DNA of 64,000 nt from Diploptera punctata (GCA_030220185.1 JASPKZ010002335.1:410001-474000); one strand, 5' to 3'. Shown: positions 10,753 through 21,692, numbered from the stretch's first letter. A program made the numbers and translations. The notes: a model not told the origin generated them from the letters alone.

Positions 10753-11029
10753 ATTGTATGTAGTATACATAAAGGGCAGTGGTTTTACTTCCCACACTAG
10801 GTAGGAAATTTGTAATATTACAGTTTAGTTATTTATGGGTTGGCAAACCCGCAATTTAGGAAATTGAACTTTGAATCATGGTCGCCATTTTTGTAAGTAC
10901 AACAGAATGTACTATTTTCGCTCTTGCTTTTTGGGACTCCCTGAGATCTCTTCCATGGGATTGTTAGGGAAGCAATGTTTTTGGGATTCTAGAGAATCTC
11001 ATCCACCTTAAGTGACTTATCCAGTTTTC

Positions 11030-11190
11030 ATAATTCTGTACAAAATGGAGTAGACCAAGTTCTTTCATGATTTCCTCATTATGTTGATGGTCCCATTTTA
11101 TATATCCTACAGTGCATCTCTTAAGTCTCATTACGTTCTACAATGCAACTTGATACCTCATCCCAAATAAAATTGTCTCACCTGGGCATG
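11030..11190 (-). pseudogene. LINE C-terminal fragment (same family as 63.6-64 kb)
   Basis: The text TGATTTCCTCATTATGTTGA and TGGTCCCATTTTATATATCC parallels the LINE C-terminus near 63850-63900 on the same strand. It is too short and decayed for a product. Confidence 0.5.
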
Positions 11191-11334
11191 TTTCCCGAAG
11201 ACCATTTCTTTCCTTTGACTTACATACAATTTCAGTGTCATAGTATAGGATGGAGATAGTGGTCTTTGAAACATGTCCACAGATCATGTGAGAGAATCAT
11301 ATTTTATGAGCTGAAGCATAATATTTTCAATTCA

Positions 11335-11620
11335 TATTTATATGAACTTATAGGAAGTAACATTATGAGGTACTAATAATTAAATATTAGAAATAATCAC
11401 CTCACCTCATATTTTGTCTTCTTTTTTTAGACCGGTTTCGGAATAATTCCATCTTCAGTATTTTCACGACCACTGTTCTGTCATGGTGATGGAGGAAGGA
11501 CCGTGCATCACCACAACAAAACAATGGCCATGAAAATACCAAAGATGGAATAATTATTCCGAAATCAGTTTACAAAGAAGGCAAAATATGAGGTGAGGTG
11601 AAACCTTACACTCTCGCATA
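11335..11620. mobile_element. Penelope-like 3' ends fused as a palindrome
   Basis: ATTATGAGGT precedes CACCTCACCTCATATTTTG, and the reverse arm ends AAATATGAGGTGAGGTG. In between, the minus-strand motif CTGAAGATGGAATTATTCCG followed by AAACCGGTC (11430-11458) appears again, inverted and mutated, at 11540-11570. Confidence 0.6.
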
Positions 11621-11639
11621 ATATATTTTCCTGGAGAGT

Positions 11640-11860
11640 TTTTTTTTAATGCCACTAGATTGTCTTACAACATTTCTGGTATCGGTAAAATTATAATCCA
11701 TTTCTTAGGTTGGGGCTCATGGAAGGTGGAGTTATGTTACACCAATGATATGATGGAAGCACCAGAAGAGATGTTTAACCTAAGTTTCAGACTATAGGAA
11801 ATCACCGGAATTTTTCCTTGTATGGGAAAATTCCTGTGATCTGAATAAGAATTGAATGTT
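11640..11860 (+). repeat. Dispersed repeat R, diverged copy
   Basis: It shares TCTTACAACATTTCTGGTAT, CTTAGGTTGGGGCTCATGGA and the CAATGATATGATGG block with the repeat at 12245-12620. Confidence 0.55.
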
Positions 11861-12016
11861 GTGGGACTTTGTGAATTGCAATCACAAGCTCTGACCACAA
11901 AGACTATAAGGCTGGTATTACAAGGGAACTGTCAACCATTGCATTCAAAAACCTAATTTCTTCAAGAGAAACATTGTGATATACCAAGGCCATGTCCAAA
12001 AAAATTATCTGCCTAT

Positions 12017-12238
12017 TTTAACTGCAAGGCACAAATCAAAACCAGATTCCAGCAATGATAACTCACTGTACAGAACAGTTGTACATCCCTGCAAGAGTTA
12101 AATGCAAGGTGAAGTGAGGCAGGACGCGGCGCAGACAGCGGGTAGTGAGGGTTATCCAGTTTGTTAATATAGGAGTTGTGTACTCCATATAGTTTAAATG
12201 AGAGATTTGGCACTGGATTTTAATGCCTTGCAGTTAAA
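12017..12238. mobile_element. Short MITE-like element
   Basis: TTTAACTGCAAGGCA at 12017-12031 is repeated inverted at 12224-12238. It is non-coding, about 220 bp long and immediately abuts repeat R. Confidence 0.55.
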
Positions 12239-12244
12239 AAGGTA

Positions 12245-12620
12245 GATCCTTTTTTTTTTTTTTTTGCAAATGCCCCAAGATTGTCTTTCGACATTCCTGG
12301 TTTCTCTCCTGGCATGGCGTACGTGTAACCCACTTCTAAGGTTGGGGCGCCTGGAAGGCGGGTTACGTTGCCCCGATGATATGATGGGTGATGATAATGG
12401 TGTGCCAGGAGAGTCCTTAATCCTAAGTTTAACCTAAGATGAATATGAATGATTATGATTTCGGGGACCATTTGGGCCTTAAAGTTTTTCTGGCATTTGT
12501 CTTACAGGTGAGGAAAAACCCCGATAAAAACCTTGCCCAGAAAAACTGTCCCGACTGGGGATAGAACCCGGGCCCGCTGCGTGACAAGGCAGCATGCTAC
12601 CCCGAGACCACAGTGGTGGA
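12245..12620. repeat. Dispersed repeat R with a tRNA-like end
   Basis: A poly-T start is followed by GCCCCAAGATTGTCTTTCGA, GGTTGGGGCGCCTGGAAGGC and GAGGAAAAACCCCGATAAAA. It ends in a minus-strand tRNA-like sequence whose T-arm complement is GGGGATAGAACCCGGGC. GC content is higher than its surroundings. I recognise this as a SINE-type insect repeat; it is non-coding. Confidence 0.65.
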
Positions 12621-12793
12621 TGCAGATAATTTTTTAGGCATGGCATTTTTACATCACAACACTTTTGGAAGAAATTTCAAGATAGGTTTCAGCATGCAAC
12701 GGTTGACAGTTTCCTTGTTAGTTTTATATGATGTACTATATAAAGTCCATCCAAAATGCTTTATTTTTACATGGTGAAATCTTGTATTTACAG

Positions 12794-12964
12794 AAGGATA
12801 ACAATTACCAGCCTTATCCCTTGGAGACAGTACGTCACGTTGCATACCAGTTGTCTTACTCCGTGAAATTTCTTCATGACAACAATCTAACCCACACTGA
12901 TCTCAAACCTGAAAACATTCTATTTGTGGATTCAGACTTTGAAATAGCCTACAATAGTAAAAAG
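12794..12964 (+). CDS. Doa: LAMMER/CLK kinase (Doa), catalytic-loop exon
   Basis: A 57-codon exon in phase 0 at both ends, preceded by TTGTATTTACAG and followed by GTGAGT. It opens [20 protein letters not shown] and contains the catalytic loop [13 protein letters not shown]: the catalytic Asp and the Lys and Asn needed for phosphotransfer and metal binding are all present. HTDLKPEN in place of the usual HRDLKPEN is typical of CLK/LAMMER kinases. The next intron is only 95 bp, in contrast to the multi-kilobase introns on either side. Third-position changes with a conserved protein indicate a functional gene. Confidence 0.95.
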
Positions 12965-13059
12965 GTGAGTTTTTTTATTTGTGCTAAATAATTCTAAAAA
13001 GACTTGTCTAAAAAGTAAGTTAATTTATTGTGGTCTGTTATTTTCTTGCTTGTTTGCAG

Positions 13060-13189
13060 AAACGAGATATTAGGAGGGTTAAAAGGACAGATGTAAGATT
13101 GATCGATTTTGGTAGTGCAACTTTTGACCATGAACACCATAGCACAATTGTCTCCACGAGGCATTACAGAGCACCTGAAGTCATTCTTG
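13060..13189 (+). CDS. Doa: LAMMER/CLK kinase (Doa), activation-segment exon
   Basis: The exon runs from TTGTTTGCAG to GTAAGC and encodes 43 codons plus one base. It begins [20 protein letters not shown] and ends [11 protein letters not shown]. The DFG motif chelates the catalytic magnesium, and the segment between it and the APE motif is the activation segment, with the [14 protein letters not shown] signature of CLK kinases. The last base, G, joins AG at the start of the 18742 exon to give Glu, restoring [11 protein letters not shown]. All key residues are intact. Confidence 0.95.
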
Positions 13190-13394
13190 GTAAGCTGGAA
13201 TAACATGGAATTTCTGACAAGCAATTTTCAATGGGAAGTCTACCACAATTCAGACCTTTCTCTGTTAAATTACAAATCTTATTAAATTACCTATCTCTCA
13301 TTTAAGATTTATTCAGGAATAATTCTATGGTGTGCAGTATGAAGGGATTGTGTCAAAATATGCATTTCTTCCAATATTATAGCTCCCTTCAGGG

Positions 13395-13624
13395 GTTAAG
13401 CAAGATGTTTATACAATTATAAAAATTCACTGGAGAACTTATTGTTTAAACAACTCACCTCATAGGATTCATGCTTCCATGATATCACGATTTCAAACAT
13501 AGTTATGGCTGATGATGAACATAACTATGTTTGAAATCGTGATATCGTGGAAGCATGAATCCTATGAGGTGAGTTGTTTAAACAATATGTTCTCCGATGA
13601 ATTTTAATGATTATACGTCATAAT
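13395..13624. mobile_element. Penelope-like 3' ends fused tail-to-tail (hairpin), left of array B1
   Basis: Arms of about 80 bp (13424-13507 and 13520-13606) are nearly perfect. Each reads CAACTCACCTCATAGGATTC in to a centre of GCTGATGATGAA. A single-armed relative with the same text lies next to GIY-YIG coding sequence at 48650-48780. The element's right terminus has been split by the tRNA-unit array and resumes at 15974. Confidence 0.7.
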
Positions 13625-13647
13625 CATATTTAAAGAGAAAAATTATA

Positions 13648-13721
13648 CGCTCAGACCGGGACTTGAACCCGGGACCTTTGGTTTTCTAGTCCAAGTGCTC
13701 TACCATTTGAGCTACCTGAGC
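13648..13721 (-). tRNA. tRNA-like, AGA anticodon (family B), array B1
   Basis: A 74-nt minus-strand copy with B box GGTTCAAGTCC and loop CTAGAAA. It carries one change next to the anticodon stem relative to the other copies. Confidence 0.7.
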
Positions 13722-13951
13722 AAGTACTGGTTTAAACGCAAATCTTTCTCTATATACGTTGTAATTCCCGCCCACCAAATGCTTTGAAGCCTTTGCTTCT
13801 ATCTTTGCAAATGGCGGCTCCTATATTAAGAAGACATATTTGGGAATTATACATTACATTATAAATGCCAGTACGGCTATTTTCGATGTTTTTATTATTA
13901 ATTTCATACATCTCAATGATGGATAAATCATATTTAAAGAGAAAAATTATA

Positions 13952-14025
13952 CGCTCAGACCGGGACTTGAACCCGGGACCCTTGGTTTTCTAGTCCAAGT
14001 GCTCTACCATTTGAGCTACCTGAGC
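13952..14025 (-). tRNA. tRNA-like, AGA anticodon (family B), array B1
   Basis: Consensus family B sequence, 304 bp from the previous copy. The anticodon stem has an A-A mismatch beside the loop, and there is no long variable arm. Confidence 0.7.
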
Positions 14026-14255
14026 AAGTACCGGTCTAAACGCAAATCTTTCTCTATATACGTTGTAATTCCCGCCCACCAAATGCTTTGAAGCCTTTGC
14101 TTCTATCTTTGCAAATGGCGGCTCCTATATTAAGAAGACATATTTGGGAATTATACATTACATTATAAATGCCAGTACGGCTATTTTCGATGTTTTTATT
14201 ATTAATTTCATACATCTCAATGATGGATAAATCATATTTAAAGAGAAAAATTATA

Positions 14256-14329
14256 CGCTCAGACCGGGACTTGAACCCGGGACCCTTGGTTTTCTAGTCC
14301 AAGTGCTCTACCATTTGAGCTACCTGAGC
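14256..14329 (-). tRNA. tRNA-like, AGA anticodon (family B), array B1
   Basis: The third minus-strand copy, matching the consensus. A fourth begins at 14548 but breaks after about 19 nt at the inversion point. Confidence 0.7.
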
Positions 14330-14618
14330 AAATACCGGTCTAAACGCAAATCTTTCTCTATATACGTTGTAATTCCCGCCCACCAAATGCTTTGAAATCT
14401 TTGCAAATGGCGGCTCCTATATTAAGAAGACATATTTGGGAATTATACATTACATTATAAATGCCAGTACGGCTATTTTCGATGTTTTTATTATTAATTT
14501 CATACATCTCAATGATGGATAAATCATATTTAAAGAGAAAAATTATATGCTCAGACCGGGACTTGAAGGCGGGAATTACAACGTATATAGAGAAAGATTT
14601 GCGTTTAGACCGGTACTT

Positions 14619-14692
14619 GCTCAGGTAGCTCAAATGGTAGAGCACTTGGACTAGAAAACCAAGGGTCCCGGGTTCAAGTCCCGGTCTGAGCG
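14619..14692 (+). tRNA. tRNA-like, AGA anticodon (family B), array B1
   Basis: The first plus-strand copy after the inversion point: A box TAGCTCAAATGG, B box GGTTCAAGTCC, loop CTAGAAA. Confidence 0.7.
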
Positions 14693-14922
14693 TATAATTT
14701 TTCTCTTTAAATATGATTTATCCATCATTGAGATGTATGAAATTAATAATAAAAACATCGAAAATAGCCGTACTGGCATTTATAATGTAATGTATAATTC
14801 CCAAATATGTCTTCTTAATATAGGAGCCGCCATTTGCAAAGATAGAAGCAAAGGCTTCAAAGCATTTGGTGGGCGGGAATTACAACGTATATAGAGAAAG
14901 ATTTGCGTTTAGACCGGTACTT

Positions 14923-14996
14923 GCTCAGGTAGCTCAAATGGTAGAGCACTTGGGCTAGAAAACCAAGGGTCCCGGGTTCAAGTCCCGGTCTGAGCG
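14923..14996 (+). tRNA. tRNA-like, AGA anticodon (family B), array B1
   Basis: Consensus except for G in place of A beside the anticodon loop (TTGGGCTAGAAAACC). Confidence 0.7.
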
Positions 14997-15226
14997 TATA
15001 ATTTTTCTCTTTAAATATGATTTATCCATCATTGAGATGTATGAAATTAATAATAAAAACATCGAAAATAGCCGTACTGGCATTTATAATGTAATGTATA
15101 ATTCCCAAATATGTCTTCTTAATATAGGAGCCGCCATTTGCAAAGATAGAAGCAAAGGCTTCAAAGCATTTGGTGGGCGGGAATTACAACGTATATAGAG
15201 AAAGATTTGCGTTTAGACCGGTACTT

Positions 15227-15300
15227 GCTCAGGTAGCTCAAATGGTAGAGCACTTGGACTAGAAAACCAAGGGTCCCGGGTTCAAGTCCCAGTCTGAGCG
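15227..15300 (+). tRNA. tRNA-like, AGA anticodon (family B), array B1
   Basis: One T-stem change (AGTCCCAGTC) weakens pairing; otherwise consensus. Confidence 0.65.
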
Positions 15301-15530
15301 TATAATTTTTCTCTTTAAATATGATTTATCCATCATTGAGATGTATGAAATTAATAATAAAAACATCGAAAATAGCCGTACTGGCATTTATAATGTAATG
15401 TATAATTCCCAAATATGTCTTCTTAATATAGGAGCCGCCATTTGCAAAGATAGAAGCGAAGGCTTCAAAGCATTTGGTGGACGGGAATTACAACGTATAT
15501 AGAGAAAGATTTGCATTTAGACCGGTACTT

Positions 15531-15604
15531 GCTCAGGTAGCTCAAATGGTAGAGCACTTGGACTAGAAAACCAAGGGTCCCGGGTTCAAGCCCCGTTCTG
15601 AGCG
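15531..15604 (+). tRNA. tRNA-like, AGA anticodon (family B), array B1
   Basis: Changes in the B box and T stem (CAAGCCCCGTTC) make this the most decayed copy of the array. Confidence 0.6.
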
Positions 15605-15834
15605 TATAATTTTTCTCTTTATATATGATTTATCCATCATTGAGATGTATGAAATTAATAATAAAAACATCGAAAATAGCCGTACTGGCATTTATAATGT
15701 AATGTATAATTCCCAAATATGTCTTCTTAATATAGGAGCCGCCATTTGCAAAGATAGAAGCAAAGGCTTCAAAGCATTTGGTGGGCGGGAATTACAACGT
15801 ATATAGAGAAAGATTTGTGTTTAGACCGGTACTT

Positions 15835-15908
15835 GCTCAGGTAGCTCAAATGGTAGAGCACTTGGACTAGAAAACCAAGGGTCCCGGGTTCAAGTCCCGG
15901 TCTGAGCG
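15835..15908 (+). tRNA. tRNA-like, AGA anticodon (family B), array B1
   Basis: The last plus-strand copy of the array, consensus sequence, followed by the unit tail and then the flanking direct repeat. Confidence 0.7.
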
Positions 15909-16009
15909 TATAATTTTTCTCTTTAAATATGATTTATCCATCATTGAGATGTATGAAATTAATAATAAAAACATACCTCATAATGTTTACTTCCCAACAT
16001 TAATTAAAT

Positions 16010-16615
16010 ATGTTTATACAATGTTTCATTTTTCTGATTCATTGTTGAATTAGAAGGTGCCACTCTAGAATTTGTAAACATTATGTTGCATAGGAAATGA
16101 GGTCAAATTTGCTGTTTTTTTTTTTTCTATGAGAACATATCTTTCTTTTAATAATTATATCATCATATGTATCCAGTGCCTTTGTGAGGGATTAGAAATT
16201 GTGGCCATTAGAGCAGTTTTCAAATTCTGAGTTCCAGGTGAGCCTCAGCTCCTTGTGGTCCGATTTGCTGTTTTTAAAATATGTCTTTCGTTTGATAAAT
16301 TGTATATATAAGTTTTGTTGCAAGAAAACAAAAATTGTGTTTATTAGAGCATTGAAAATGTTCTTATTCAGATGCTACATACTGAGTTTCATTTTAAAAA
16401 AGTGGCCACTGGAGAGATTTTTAAATTATGGCTATCATTCCTAATGCTTCTCATCTGATTTTCAGAAAATACCATTCTGATTTTATTTCAAAGGTGTACA
16501 TCTAGTTTTGTTGCAAAAAGATGAAAATTACAGCTGATGGAATGTTCTTAAATGTTTGTTTCATGTTAACTCTTGTCCCTATTGGTCTGATTCTGTTGGT
16601 TAATAAACTAGATTT
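16010..16615. other. No recognisable gene
   Basis: AT-rich intronic sequence. Repeated GTGGCCATTAGAGCAGTTTT-like phrases at 16200, 16340 and 16400 suggest an old local duplication, without coding content. Confidence 0.4.
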
Positions 16616-16619
16616 TCAA

Positions 16620-16865
16620 AGTTAAAAATGGGAAACACATTATGAGGTTCTTAATTAATAAATTAATGAGTCATTTTTACATCTTACCTCATAAATCAAC
16701 ACCAGATGGCAACGTTATAGAGGGAGATTCCAACGAATATCCGGTAGTCATAATGGCGGTTGAAAATGAATGACAAGATCATTTGAAAACTATAGTTACC
16801 GTGTTTAATAAAACATGAAATATGAGGTAAGATGTAAAAATGACTCATTAATTTATTAAACTAGA
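16620..16865. mobile_element. Penelope-like 3' end pair (inverted)
   Basis: CACATTATGAGGTTCTTAAT and AATGAGTCATTTTTACATCT open the element. The inverted text ATATGAGGTAAGATG plus AAAAATGACTCATTAATTTA closes it. The right half is nearly identical to 26510-26610. Confidence 0.6.
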
Positions 16866-17159
16866 TTTTACTTTTTTAATTGATATATTGTATATCAAGT
16901 TTGACTGCAAAAAAAATAGAGCTGTTAGAGCATTAATACTCACACATTTACGTGTATGTGTAAATTTATTTAAGTGTCATTTTCGGTGGTTAGAAGTAGA
17001 ATAGAAGATTTAAAACAAACTCTAAAAACCTTTACATAGGTTCAACCACAATTCCCTTGGAATTTGCTGAAACATAGACTACATTTCATGGCATCATAAT
17101 GGTACACTTCTCGTGCTTCAGACCAACACCTTGAAGAATTGTAAAAAATGGCAGCACAA

Positions 17160-18115
17160 TATTAAAATGCTGTTTTCTCAGCTTTGAATATTTTGTGTCA
17201 TCTTTTTACAGGATAAAGAGGACATCTTTAAGAGTCTATAACTCATCATGATGATCATGTAGCTCCATTTAGGAGCATAGGGCATCTGTAAGGGCTTTTC
17301 ACTGGACATTATTACTGCCAATAGCTTTCACTTCATTCCGGAATTTTCCTAAATATTTGAATTGATCTACTGTTTCAAATGTGTATCTTCCTATCTGTAC
17401 TTTTTTTTATAGTTTCTATCTGAAGTCATATATTTTGTCTTTTTTTTTCATTAATTTCCAGACCAATCTTTTTGCATTCTCTAACCATCTCCCTGGTGCA
17501 ATCCTGTGTTACATTCAAACTCATTACTTATTTAATTTGTATCTTTACTTTACACTTTATCTCTGTCAAAGTCATTCTTACCAGTTTTAATGGGAGTTTA
17601 AGTTCCATCATCGCTAATATTAGTTGTTTCGTGTTTATACTGTCTTATGCAGCTTTAAAGTGTAGAAACAAATGGTTAGTATCTATGTTGAATTCATAAG
17701 TTTTCTCTAAGATTTGTTTCAGATTAAAAATTTGATCTATTGTGCATTTACCTGTTCTAAAACCGCACTGGTATTCCCCAATTTCTTTCTCTACAAACGG
17801 TAAAAGTTTTCTATATAATATTACCATCAATTTATTTGTAAGCAAAATTCAATAGAGTTAGTTATTCCTCTAATTAGAACACACCAGTGGGTCACCCTTC
17901 TTATAAAAAGGACAAATTATTCCAATCTTCCCCTCATTTAGCATTCTTTCCTCTTCCCAAATCAATCTAATCAATTCATATATTCTCTTATAACTCCTTT
18001 CCTCCATACTTAAATAATTCTGCCTGTCAGCAGTCTTCACCGGTGATCTATTATTTTTCAATCTTTGCACGGCCATTTCAACATCAAGTAGATCTGGGGT
18101 TCTATTATCTATTTT
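17160..18115 (-). pseudogene. RTE-like LINE reverse transcriptase fragments
   Basis: On the minus strand, from 18110 down: VQRLKNNRSPVKTADRQNYL; then LIRLIWEEERMLNEGKIGII with CPFYKKGDPLVCSN; then MLTNKLMVILYRKLLPFVEK and EYQCGFRTGKCTIDQIFNLK, ending HLFLHFKAA. These are the palm and finger blocks of a non-LTR reverse transcriptase. The C-terminal end, with an FKYLGKF-like block, lies near 17300. The YADD catalytic block is not intact and frames are broken by stops. It is a dead copy antisense to Doa. Confidence 0.8.
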
Positions 18116-18139
18116 ATTTGTGACTATTCTTAGTTATTA

Positions 18140-18550
18140 TAGTCCTTATATTATTTTTAGTCTGATCATCTTACTTCAATATTAATGTTGATTTGTTCTT
18201 GGACATGTTTCAAAACAATTCTGTTTTATCGTCAGCTTGTCCATACTTGTTTGATTTATGTTGCACACCCTGGATGTCGATGATGTCAGCTCCATCCTGT
18301 GGTTGGCCAAAGAACCTCCAAACAAGGTCATGCTCACTCGGAATTTCAAAATTCATAACTTTGTTCTTGTTCTTCTGAATGTAGATTTTTTTCCCAAATA
18401 ATCAGCTATTTTGTATTTTCTAACTGTTTTAATAATGTAGTGTCTGAATTTATATTATGTTTTTCAGACCAAACATGAGCAGCAACTGCAGATTTTTCTA
18501 TTTCCCCATTTTTAATATTTCTTATGTGTTCTTTGGTTCTAATTTTTAGA
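18140..18550 (-). pseudogene. Penelope-like GIY-YIG C-terminus and 3' end
   Basis: The minus strand reads RTKEHIRNIKNGEIEKSAVA and then AAHVWSEKHNI, the downstream half of a GIY-YIG domain, followed by a WEKN-type tail. The 3' end text ATTGTTTTGAAACATGTCCA (minus) is shared with 38830-38900. Confidence 0.7.
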
Positions 18551-18559
18551 ACTGGCATG

Positions 18560-18690
18560 TAGGACATATGAATATTGAAGCACCATGAAAGTCCTTAAAC
18601 CTAAACTTAACCTATTTCCAGGCCATGTGCAAGTACTTTAAGGAAAAATTTTGTGTGATCTTAGTGGGAATTGAATCCAGGAATTCATGA
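18560..18690 (+). repeat. Dispersed repeat R, 3' fragment
   Basis: AAGTCCTTAAACCTAAACTT and a GGGAATTGAATCCAGG T-arm-like end correspond to the distal part of repeat R. It immediately precedes a Doa exon. Confidence 0.45.
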
Positions 18691-18741
18691 ACTCACAAGA
18701 CTATAAGATATACATGCTGACATTGTGCATTTTTGTTGCAG

Positions 18742-18886
18742 AGCTGGGATGGGCACAACCTTGTGATGTTTGGTCTATCGGCTGCATTATATTTGAACTC
18801 TACCTGGGCATTACTTTATTCCAAACACACGATAATAGGGAACACCTAGCTATGATGGAAAGAATTCTTGGACCCATTCCATACAG
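18742..18886 (+). CDS. Doa: LAMMER/CLK kinase (Doa), signature exon
   Basis: The exon is bounded by TTTTTGTTGCAG and GTACAG. It starts with AG, which completes the Glu split from the previous exon. It reads [20 protein letters not shown] and then the family-defining [15 protein letters not shown], the LAMMER signature that names this kinase class. It ends with AG, which joins A of the next exon to encode Arg. The DVWSIGC segment is the conserved helix F region that anchors the catalytic spine. The only unusual point is a GTACAG donor, which is weaker than its neighbours. Confidence 0.96.
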
Positions 18887-19031
18887 GTACAGAATAATTT
18901 TAATCACATTTCTTATTTGATTCTCTAAGAATATCAAAGAAGGAAGAAAACTTGTGAATGTAAACATGTGTATAAAGAATCATCAAATCATGCCCCTGTA
19001 ACACCCAGAAGGTGCAGGGCACATAAGTACC

Positions 19032-19759
19032 TATACCCTGTCCGCTCTTAAAGTGATCCCCATCAAAACAAAATCATGTGACCTGCTCGCTTTTCACCAA
19101 TGTATGTTGTAGAAGCAATATCCTTCTGCCATTTGCACTACAATTTAAGTTGTAATTATGTTGTTGTTGTTTTCAAATGCTGGGCCTTGGCACCGAAGCC
19201 ATTAGCGTTCTTCAGTGCCAAGGCCCAGCATTTGAAAACAACAACATAATTACAACTTAAATTGTAGTGCAAATGGCAGAAGGATTGATTAGGTATATTT
19301 TAGAATATTTTTATGTTTTGAATATTATTTTCATTCATGAAGAATAACATGTATATTCAGAGAACATATTTTTAATTTAATGAAGGGATTTATTTTAGGA
19401 ATTCTCACTATGAGGTATATTCATTAAGGTAGAATATTTTTATCACTCACCTCATATTGTTCAAATGTTCGTTATATTTTGAATCTGAGGTTATGTCCGC
19501 CATATTGGATTTTCGTGTTTCCTATTTAGACTTGATATGTCTTTAATTACTTATTTTAGGAATTCTCACTATGAGGTATATTCATTAAGGTAAATATGAG
19601 GTGAGTGATAAAAATATTCTACCTTAATTAATGAAGGGAACTACTACTTCGCACTCTTATTGCTTCTACAACATACATCGGTGTTCATAACCAATGAAAA
19701 GTGAGCAGGTCACATGGTTTTGTTTTGACGAGGATCACTTTAAGAGCGGACAGGGTATA
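19032..19759. mobile_element. Nested MITE with a strong internal hairpin
   Basis: Outer ends TATACCCTGTCCGCTCTTAA and their inverse extend as ~90-bp imperfect arms. Inside lies a second hairpin (19121-19193 and 19215-19284) with almost perfect ~70-bp arms containing TTGTTGTTGTTTTCAAATGC. A Penelope-like terminus (CACTATGAGGTATATTC at 19408, and its partner at 19560-19610) has inserted into the right half. Confidence 0.75.
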
Positions 19760-19807
19760 TACAAAGTAAGGGGTGAAGAGTATACGAGGAAGGAAAAATT
19801 AACATTA

Positions 19808-19880
19808 GCCTGAATTAGTATAATGGATAGCAAGTCTGTGTATAAAGCCGTAGATTCGAGTTCAAATCCCAGTTCAGGCA
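19808..19880 (+). tRNA. tRNA-like sequence (family F), pseudo
   Basis: GCCTGAA pairs with TTCAGGC at the ends and GTTCAAATCCC supplies a B box, but the anticodon arm does not fold properly. The flanks GGAAAAATTAA and TTAATTTTTTT are inverted relative to each other, as in the other tRNA-bearing repeats here. Confidence 0.5.
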
Positions 19881-20414
19881 TTAATTTTTTTACAAATTAT
19901 ATATCATTTGTATCATTAATAATACAGTATAAGCTAATATAACACAGTTTGATATACCTTTTTTTTTTTAGTAATTTTTTTAAAATATAAAATTTAACAT
20001 TTTTAACTTTGAATATAAAATTTAAATTAATAGATACTGTAATTGTTCGCATAGGACATTAAAACATTGTACTGGCATAATTTTTTACTTGCAGTCATGG
20101 AAGATGCAGGTTATATTTTTGCCTGCCTCCTTCCTCCTACACCTAACTAAAGTCAATTCACTAAACAAGCTATAAATGAAACAAGACAAAAACAGGATAA
20201 GTGCTATATAAATGCCTGTGTCAATGTGATAATTTGAACGCTTACATAATGGATCTTACTTGTTATATTTTACTTAACGGAACAAAAGATTTTTGTAGAG
20301 CTTTCTAAAGTTAGTCTTTTGTAATCTTTGAGTTTAGTGTTTTTTTTATTTTCTTTCTTTATTCACAATGCTAAAATACATAATTACAAACGAATGGAAA
20401 TAGTTGGATCACCA

Positions 20415-20645
20415 AAGGAACACTATTATCAGATGAAAACTTGGAGTAGCAAGTTTAAATGAAGATATCCAAAAATACCAACAAGAATGGAAAAATCATC
20501 TGAGAAGAATGGCAAGAAATAGACTTCCAAAATTGGCATTCCAATATACCCCAACTGGACATAGGGACCAAGGAAGACCAAAACATCGGTGGAAAGATCA
20601 AGACCATCTTCGCTAGGTTTACCGTACAGGCCACATGGCCTAAAA
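20415..20645 (+). pseudogene. LINE C-terminal fragment
   Basis: The + strand reads EWKNHLRRMARNRLPKLAFQ and then GRPKHRWKDQ, the 'RMxxxRxPK...GRPxxRW' tail of a LINE family also seen at 57.2 and 63.7 kb. It is followed by a CAGGCCACATGGCC-type 3' end. Confidence 0.65.
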
Positions 20646-20989
20646 CGAATTTGTTCATGATGATGGAAATAGTTTACCTATGTATTACGAAGACACTATT
20701 TATGATAGATAGAGGTATGAGGCAACAACAGTGCATAGAAAAACTTTTAAACTTTACTTATAAAAAAAAAGATTCAGATTAAATATGGGAACCATATGTC
20801 CAGATGATAGTCACGTTCATCCCATATTCGGTCTAGCATGTTGAGAGTTTTTCTATTCAATGTTGCCTCATAATTTTGTATCATAAATAGTGTCGTCATA
20901 ATAAGTACATAAACTAGTTAATTAATTTACACTTCCTCTGTATATGCCATATGCAAAATTATTTATTATTATATGGGAATGGACATTTA

Positions 20990-21405
20990 ATAAATGAGGA
21001 TAATTTTCAAGATGTTACAAAAATTCTTGTACCTAGGAACTACAATTACAAAGAGAAATGGTGTGCAGAAAGGAATTAAACACAGGTTCAATTCTGAAAA
21101 TGCGTGCTGTATTATGAAAATTATAAGATTTTTTGTTATCCCAGTTTCTCTAATAAGATATTGAAACTAAAAATATATATAAAAGGTTATTCAAGTTAAA
21201 CCATATGAATGTGAATTATGGTCTCTTACTTTAAGTAAAACCAGGTGAAAACATCCAGTAGGTGGGCCAAGAATGAAGTGGAAGATTAAGATTGTGATTT
21301 CAGGGAGGTTAATCTTTTGGGAATATTAGCTCAGGATGAAGATATATGGAGAGTATATGTCTGCATGGCCATGAACCTCCAGTTTCAATAGTGTTAGTTA
21401 CTTTT
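20990..21405 (+). pseudogene. RTE-like LINE 3' fragment
   Basis: It carries the decayed + strand version of the C-terminus found at 46.8-47.6 kb on the opposite strand: GGTGGGCCAAGAATGAAGTG, GCTCAGGATGAAGATATATG and CATGGCCATGAACCTCCAG. There is no open frame. Confidence 0.65.
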
Positions 21406-21586
21406 ACAATCTTTATTCTTTTAAAACATTTTTCTCTCTCCCCTTCAATAATTTGATGTGTGCAAATAACTAAGCACTTGATCTGTCTCCACCACTAATT
21501 CTAAACACTGTGACTAGATAATCAGATTGCTAGAAATGTGCTGTTCTTTAAAGCAGTTGTTGCAGTATTAATATTTAATTTTTCAG

Positions 21587-21692
21587 AATGGCAAGAAAAA
21601 CAAAAACCAAATATTTTTATCATGCGAAGTTGGACTGGGATGAGAAGAGTTCAGCCGGTCGATACGTTCGTGAAAATTGCAAGCCTTTACAT
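21587..21692 (+). CDS. Doa: LAMMER/CLK kinase (Doa), C-lobe exon
   Basis: The exon runs from TTTTTCAG to GTAAGT. The first base completes the Arg of PYR, then 35 codons follow, [20 protein letters not shown] through [14 protein letters not shown], ending in phase 0. This is the CLK-specific insert and C-lobe segment between the LAMMER motif and the last helices. It continues into RYQNSDDED in the exon at 28683, so no exon is missing between them despite a ~7-kb intron. Confidence 0.95.

Larger units (their letters stand above)
13625..15973. mobile_element. tRNA-unit array B1: three units inverted against five
   Basis: Three minus-oriented and five plus-oriented family B units meet head-to-head near 14567. 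Within each side the tRNA-like parts are exactly 304 bp apart. The array is bounded by TACGTCATAAT at 13614-13624 and TACCTCATAAT at 15974-15984, an 11-bp direct repeat with one mismatch. Its outer ends are the tRNA flank (left) and the unit tail AATAATAAAAACA (right). It inserted into the end of a Penelope-like terminus. Confidence 0.85.
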
